From: Sycobia sp. Sy_11
Taxonomy: Eukaryota; Arthropoda; Insecta; Hymenoptera; Epichrysomallidae
DNA length: 64,000 nt
Reading direction: 5' to 3'
NCBI GenBank assembly: GCA_018907035.1
Contig: JACCIC010000354.1
Span: 62,001-126,000 of the forward strand
This document shows, one piece after another, positions 60,541 to 64,000 of this stretch. The notes beneath the pieces were generated by a model. The model did no database searches, was not told where the DNA came from, and saw nothing but the letters and a program-made list of their open reading frames with translations. How positions within the stretch are numbered: the stretch's first letter is position 1; each line of letters opens with the position of its first letter. The position numbers were made by a program, and so were the translations under genes.

Positions 60541-61194
60541 AACAATTGATCCTAATATTAAAAAATAGAAAAAATTTAACATTTTCTTTAGTATTACATC
60601 AAATTTACCTATGTTAAAATCATTACATTTTGAAACTATTTTAAATAACCTTAGAAGCATAGTTTTACAAATTTATTCAAAAAATTTTGTTATAACAAAG
60701 CAAAATATTTAAGTAGTTCCTTACAGTACAAAAATAATTGTAAAATCGATACCTTATTTATAAACAAATATGGTAAACCCTTACAAAAAAATAAATATTA
60801 GATCGACATAAAAAACGACACTAATAATAATATAACTACTAAATATAATTTAAATAGTATTGACCCTTCGAATAACAAGACGAATGAAACGAATCAATAT
60901 GAATACCATGAACATAAATGGCTTATCACTATATTTGTTTTACCATAAGAAGTTAATAACGTTTTAAAATATAGAGAAAAATTTAATTTTGTAAAAACTT
61001 TTTCACTATGCTATATTATTAAAATGTTTTTAAAAACAACTTAATTGTAAAATATATAACATTAAAAAGTAATTTTAAAAAGTAATATTCATTAATGATG
61101 AATAATGTGAAAAAGCAAATATTCAGTAATTAGTTCATTAATGATGTCAAATTTTGTTTAAATAATAATTATTTTAGTTTAGTAATAAAATTTA
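60541..61194. other. Very AT-rich stretch, no gene
   Basis: Only A/T-rich short frames. An (ATA)n-like segment at 60370-60470 falls just inside the neighbouring element. Confidence 0.5.
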
Positions 61195-61600
61195 TAAACA
61201 AGTTTTTGGCACGGCAATAGGAAACGCCATGAGTCCTATTTTAGCTGATCTAGTCATGAATGATGATGAGAGAGAGAGAAGCTATATCAAAATTGTGTTT
61301 TAGTGTACTTAGTTACCCCAAATATGTGGATAATATTTTAATTGCGATACCTCAAAACTTAATTAATTACACCCTTTTAGTTTTCAACATTAACGAAATA
61401 TTAAATAACACTAATGAACATATTCCATTCACTGTAGAAAATCAGTAAATCATAACTTTAGTCTTTTAGACTTACTATTAATAAAGCACCTTAATAATTA
61501 TTTAAAAATTGGTTGGTTTCACAATCGTTTTTGGTTTCCAAAAAAGGAAAAATATATCTCATTTTCAAAATAGCTAAGAGGTATAAACATAAGCTTCAGG
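61195..61600 (+). pseudogene. PLE reverse transcriptase fragment (second family)
   Basis: Near 61197-61260, YKQVFGTAIGNAMSPILADL is the PLE motif in which G-x-x-MG-x-x-(L/M)-SP-hydrophobic-hydrophobic-A-(D/N)-hydrophobic precedes the catalytic Asp block. The catalytic region follows as YPKYVDNILIAIPQN (frame 61260-61448), where YVDD is YVDN, so the second Asp is changed. Later residues include SLLDLLL and YLKIGWFHN (the FLD...W-x-K region). The overall wording differs from the 24-28 kb PLE, so this is a different family. It ends against polymerase-B sequence. Confidence 0.7.
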
Positions 61601-61617
61601 TCTATTAAAACTTTCAG

Positions 61618-63265
<1,648 letters not shown>

Positions 63266-64000
63266 TACGCGAAATTGAAATAATCGGACATTTATCTCAT
63301 TAGCGGTCGAACGCACAAAATCAAAAATCATACGAGCGTGCAGCTCCACAGCTACGGACTTGAAATGTAGTGAATGTGCTAGTCGCTGCATTTCGGGTGT
63401 CCGTTTTAAATAAATAATATACAACTTTCGCTTCTGGTACATTTATGTCATAGAATATTAAGTACATACAACCGACTAATTTTTCGTGTACAAAAGGGCG
63501 AGTTTTCCATCACAGAATCAGTTTTCTGGACGATCCTGCCAACAGAAGCTTCGTAGAGCCGCTCTTACTTCAGAGCTTCTCAGCTAAACAAAGGCGTAAT
63601 CCTGGATACATGAGCTTTGATGTATTTTGGTGCTTGCCAAAAGAATCTAGTGGTAAGTTGAGCGACCAGGGGCAGAAGCGCATTGAGCCGGAACCACGAT
63701 GCAACAAACACTGGGAAACGATCAGATACATCCTTGTAGACCAGCAAGCTTCGTTTTATCAAAATTCCTTTCAGCCCCAGTAAATATATATATTGTGCGC
63801 GAGACTACTATAATAAGTGCGTGTGAATGAAATTCTGTAAAGTATCGTTAAAAATCAAAGCATGGGGAATATAGTTTTCGCTGGATAAGGTATGATATAA
63901 CTTCACGTAAGAATCTATCTTGTTTGTTGTAGATCTAAAGGCCTGACACAAGAGTTTATTTATAAACTAAATATTTAAATGATTGTATTGTTTTATGAGA
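63266..64000. other. Unrecognised region to window end
   Basis: Moderate GC compared with the flanks. A plus-strand frame of about 57 codons at about 63609-63782 (starting MSFDVFWCLPKESS) and its opposite-strand shadow (63580-63762) have no recognised motifs. It may belong to the same element as the polymerase, but no further Polinton gene (integrase, ATPase, capsid) is identified. Confidence 0.35.

Overview
The window is AT-rich animal nuclear DNA, almost certainly from an insect and perhaps a hymenopteran such as an ant. That is inferred from the mix of mariner, R1-clade, Copia, Gypsy and Penelope-like elements, the long (AT)n/(AC)n microsatellites, and the lack of any bacterial gene organisation. 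No intact host gene, tRNA or rRNA was found. Nearly everything recognisable is transposable-element debris in different stages of decay, so the window is best read as an element graveyard with several layers of nested insertion.

Layout. 0.4-4.9 kb: three mariner relics, one with both terminal repeats. 5.0-14.0 kb: a Gypsy-type LTR element (5' LTR 4994-5334, 3' LTR from 13798). It has lost protease-RT-RNase H and was invaded by a fold-back pair of Penelope-like ends (7523-8139) and an R1-clade LINE relic (10290-13680). 16.3-18.5 kb: an IS630/Tc1/mariner-superfamily element with a DUF4817 helix-turn-helix region and long inverted repeats. 19.3-23.1 kb: a second Gypsy relic (gag, protease, RT, RNase H), a chimeric GC-rich ORF and a short LTR-like repeat. 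24.4-28.5 kb: Penelope-like elements (PLEs) in both orientations, plus a LINE RT fragment.

28.5-36.7 kb is the most informative segment. A minus-strand Copia element carries a microsatellite inside its coding region. A nearly complete R1-clade non-LTR retrotransposon (28753-33488) sits in the (AC)n part of that microsatellite. A full-length mariner with TA target duplication (34449-35765) sits further upstream in the same Copia.

36.7-52.5 kb: an unassigned LTR, another PLE end, many mariner relics, two Copia relics, microsatellites and degenerate tandem arrays. 52.8-55.6 kb: a probable mitochondrial ND6-like insertion, and a decayed host-gene fragment resembling the C6orf136/DUF2358 family. 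56.5-60.5 kb: Copia gag, two mariners and a Mutator-like element with terminal repeats. 61.2-63.3 kb: a PLE RT fragment followed by a decayed protein-primed family-B DNA polymerase of Polinton/Maverick or viral type.

The most promising signal is a hammerhead-ribozyme-like motif (CTGATGAG ... GAAAC ... GTC). It occurs three times, each at the 3' end of a PLE copy and overlapping the stop codon of the GIY-YIG endonuclease ORF. Hammerhead ribozymes are an established PLE feature; the overlap with the ORF end is what deserves checking. No calls here were tested by database search: they rest on reading motifs, repeats and termini by eye.
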